A DNA stretch of 64,000 nt from Tolypothrix sp. PCC 7712 (GTDB taxonomy: Bacteria; Cyanobacteriota; Cyanobacteriia; Cyanobacteriales; Nostocaceae), in assembly GCF_025860405.1 (NCBI RefSeq), contig NZ_CP063785.1:2728001-2792000 (forward strand). The letters are read 5' to 3'. Of the stretch, positions 62,138-64,000 are shown in pieces. Position 1 is the first letter of the stretch, and every line of letters begins with the position of its first letter. Both the position numbers and the translations under genes were made by a program. The notes below the pieces were generated by a model. That model searched no databases. It saw only the letters and a program-made list of their open reading frames with translations, and had not been told where the DNA came from.

Positions 62138-62262
62138 CAATACTTGTCGGTTAAGGGGAAAAGGGGAATGGGAAAAGGGAAAGAAAAAACCTTGAACCCT
62201 TAACCTTTAACCTTTTCCCCAAAACCAATTTTGAGTTCAAAACGCTATCCCTTGTAGTATTG
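62138..62262 (+). mobile_element. MITE-like element, family 4, copy 3 (125 bp)
   Basis: Starts CAATACTTGTCGGTTAAGG and ends TTGTAGTATTG; the right end has decayed more than the left. Interior purine and pyrimidine arms match those at 41625. Lies between the thioredoxin gene and prmA. Confidence 0.7.
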
Positions 62263-62274
62263 TCATCCCCCTAA

Positions 62275-62365
62275 TCCCCATTACCCCTGATCCCCAGAGG
62301 GGGCCCCGAGTTCCCCAATCCCCATTACCCCTGATCCCCAGAGGGGGCCCCGAGTTCCCCAGTCC
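62275..62365. repeat. Doubled GGGGCCCC-containing unit, inverted relative to 54655
   Basis: CCAGAGGGGGCCCCGAGTTCC occurs twice, 46 bp apart, with ATTACCCCTGATCCC between. It is the inverse of the unit at 54655-54760. Directly precedes the 3' end of prmA. No coding capacity. Confidence 0.8.
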
Positions 62366-62386
62366 CCAGCCCCCAATCCCCAACCC

Positions 62387-63307
62387 CTACGACCGTCGCA
62401 CATTCAAGCAACACCATTCTTTCTTCTTCCACAAAGTAGCAATCACCCAGCCGTGTTGTTCTAAGGCATCAGCTACGGCTTTGGATTGCTCAAGTAAAAT
62501 GCCACTGAAGATAGCCCAAGTGCTAGGTTTGGTAATCGCGGTGATTTCGGGGACTAATTCGATAATTACATCAGCTAAAATGTTGCAGACAATGCCATCT
62601 ACTGGTGCTTCAATCAGTTTTTTGAGGATGTCTACGCTGCCTTCTGCTGGGATCAAGCGTTTTGGGTTAATGTCGTTGAGAGCGCGATTGCTGAAGGTGG
62701 ATTGGACTGCTAATGGGTCATTATCCACTGCATAAACTTTTTCTGCCCCTAGTAAGACTGCGCCAATAGAAAGGATACCAGAACCACAACCAATATCAGC
62801 AATTACTATTGGCTCTTTTTGAGTGTCTGAATTTACAAATGATTTAGGTAATTGACTCAGCCGCATTTCCAGAGATTCTAAGCATAACTGAGTTGTGGCA
62901 TGGTTGCCTGTACCGAATGCTACACCAGGGTCGAGGCGAATTACTAAGCGGTCTGTGGATTCTGGGAATGGTAGCCAAGCTGGATTAATCAAAAAGCGAT
63001 CGCCTATTTCTTCTGGTTGCCAATATTGTTTCCAGCTAGTAGCCCAATCTTCTTCATCAATTAATTGCCAGTTTAAATTTGGCTCTGATAACCCTACACA
63101 TAGCGCATCTTGACGTAGCCACAACGATAGTGCTGCCAAATCTAACAAATCTACCTGAAATTCTGGTAAATAAGCCTTGACGAGTGAAGAATTGCCTTTA
63201 CCTTCAATTGCTGTACCACGACAGCCAAAATTTTCCAGTCGCCAAAAGATTGTATCTTCTAGGTCTGGTTCAGCTAATATCTGTAATTCCCACCAGGTGT
63301 TTGCCAT
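62387..63307 (-). CDS. prmA: Ribosomal protein L11 methyltransferase
   Basis: Trimethylates lysines and the N-terminus of ribosomal protein L11. The 306-residue length is normal. SAM-binding motif [14 protein letters not shown] near 168-182, the family [16 protein letters not shown] upstream of it and the N-I-L-A-D-V motif (about 238-243) after it are all clear. Start ATG at 63307. It precedes no other translation gene; serA is upstream on the same strand. Confidence 0.95.
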   Translation of the reverse strand: MANTWWELQILAEPDLEDTIFWRLENFGCRGTAIEGKGNSSLVKAYLPEFQVDLLDLAALSLWLRQDALCVGLSEPNLNWQLIDEEDWATSWKQYWQPEEIGDRFLINPAWLPFPESTDRLVIRLDPGVAFGTGNHATTQLCLESLEMRLSQLPKSFVNSDTQKEPIVIADIGCGSGILSIGAVLLGAEKVYAVDNDPLAVQSTFSNRALNDINPKRLIPAEGSVDILKKLIEAPVDGIVCNILADVIIELVPEITAITKPSTWAIFSGILLEQSKAVADALEQHGWVIATLWKKKEWCCLNVRRS

Positions 63308-63399
63308 CTTTTCAGTGCTCAGTTCTGAGTGCTGAGTGATGAGAAAGTCCTGAGTTGATTCTTCTTCTACTCAGAACTCGCTACTCAGCACTCAGCACT

Positions 63400-64000
63400 T
63401 TATAGTGTTACTGTATACGCGTCCCGAATGCCTGGTACTTTGGTAATCTCATCCAAAATGCCCTCTGGTAAGGGATCATCAATACTGAGAGCCATGACTG
63501 CATCACCACGGACGATTTTGCGACCTACCTGCATACTGGCAATATTGACATTAAAACTGCCAAGTAGGGAACCAAGTTTACCAATGATACCCGGCATATC
63601 GCGGTGCAGGGTAAACAGCATATATTTGCTGGGGGGAACATTAATGGGGAAACCATCAACGTCAGTCAGGTGGATTTCTTTGTCACCTAACAAAGCACCA
63701 GTGACGCAATGTGTTCCTAAAGTGCCTGTCGCTTCTAGATGCAAGGAACCTGCATAGTCACGTACAGAGGCATCTCTGGTTTCAATCACCCGGATTCCCC
63801 GTTCTTTAGCCTCAATGCTGGCATTGACGTAATTTACTCGTTCCCGCAGTGCTTGGTATAGAAGTCCTTTTAGGGATGCTACCACTAAAGGTTGGCTTTT
63901 GTTAGTTGCTAGTTCGCCTTGCAGTCTGATGTTGAGTAATTCTACTCGACCGCCTGCTAGTTGTCCTACGAGATTTCCCAAGGTTTCTGCTAGCTGCATA
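63400..64000 (-). CDS. serA: D-3-phosphoglycerate dehydrogenase, C-terminal part (5' end beyond the window)
   Basis: The visible part is the last 200 residues of the long form of the enzyme that starts serine synthesis. It shows the intervening allosteric-substrate-binding domain (R-V-E-L-L-N-I-R-L-Q-G-E-L-A) and a C-terminal ACT domain (F-T-L-H-R-D-M-P-G-I-I-G-K-L-G and D-A-V-M-A-L-S-I-D-D), where serine binds. The frame runs off the right edge without a start of its own. Transcribed toward prmA, which follows 92 bp downstream. Confidence 0.93.
   Translation of the reverse strand, partial: MQLAETLGNLVGQLAGGRVELLNIRLQGELATNKSQPLVVASLKGLLYQALRERVNYVNASIEAKERGIRVIETRDASVRDYAGSLHLEATGTLGTHCVTGALLGDKEIHLTDVDGFPINVPPSKYMLFTLHRDMPGIIGKLGSLLGSFNVNIASMQVGRKIVRGDAVMALSIDDPLPEGILDEITKVPGIRDAYTVTL

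Overview
The window looks like chromosome of a filamentous, probably heterocyst-forming cyanobacterium (order Nostocales). The reasons are the many HIP1 octamers (GCGATCGC), short heptamer repeats between genes (TAATGGG, TGTTGAC, ATGACAA), a high-light-inducible protein gene, a PatA/PixG-type response regulator, Uma2-family genes, large malectin proteins and cyanobacterial forms of accD, leuB, ald, prmA and serA. No rRNA, tRNA, CRISPR array or complete insertion sequence was seen.

Layout. 1-7.8 kb (minus strand): a type I restriction-modification locus, hsdM-hsdS-hsdR, with toxin-antitoxin genes and an Rpn-type nuclease placed between its subunits. The hsdM frame is open, but it appears to lack about 200 internal residues that include the SAM-binding motif. 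8-14 kb (minus): two TVP38/TMEM64 membrane proteins, a mercuric-reductase-like flavoprotein, an orphan branched-chain-amino-acid-type binding lipoprotein and a glycosyltransferase. 14-24 kb: a 21-bp tandem repeat tract, then two giant paralogous proteins made of malectin, Calx-beta, sugar-dehydrogenase-like propeller and IPT/TIG domains, separated by a 1.25-kb stretch of small mobile-element-like repeats. 24-36 kb: a Uma2 protein, a Phd/PIN toxin-antitoxin pair with a double palindromic operator, an orphan sugar-binding lipoprotein, an MFS carrier, accD, prepilin peptidase, leuB, an MscS channel and a polysaccharide deacetylase. 36.8-41.5 kb: an ABC exporter with one ATPase and two related large permeases. 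41.8-42.6 kb: four tandem copies of a structured repeat, a candidate small-RNA array, just upstream of an OpuC-type osmoprotectant importer (42.6-44.9 kb). 45-49 kb: alanine dehydrogenase, a HLIP and a secreted WD40 protein. 49-58 kb: a signalling cluster with a REC-wHTH-Hpt-REC-REC regulator, a six-PAS histidine kinase, three single-domain receiver proteins and a PatA-like regulator. 59-64 kb: a TPR protein with a possible frameshift, an RluA-family pseudouridine synthase, a thioredoxin, prmA and the 3' part of serA.

Four families of short non-coding elements with inverted ends recur across the window. One is about 200 bp, with a likely 10-bp target duplication and a second copy interrupted by 189 bp. 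One is 126 bp and present twice. One is 125-126 bp and present three times. One is a palindromic element present at least four times, two copies of which carry the same second element nested at the same central point. These and the hsdM deletion, the small-RNA-like array and the malectin/dehydrogenase proteins are the observations most worth following. All functional statements rest on reading the sequence and family knowledge; no database search was run.
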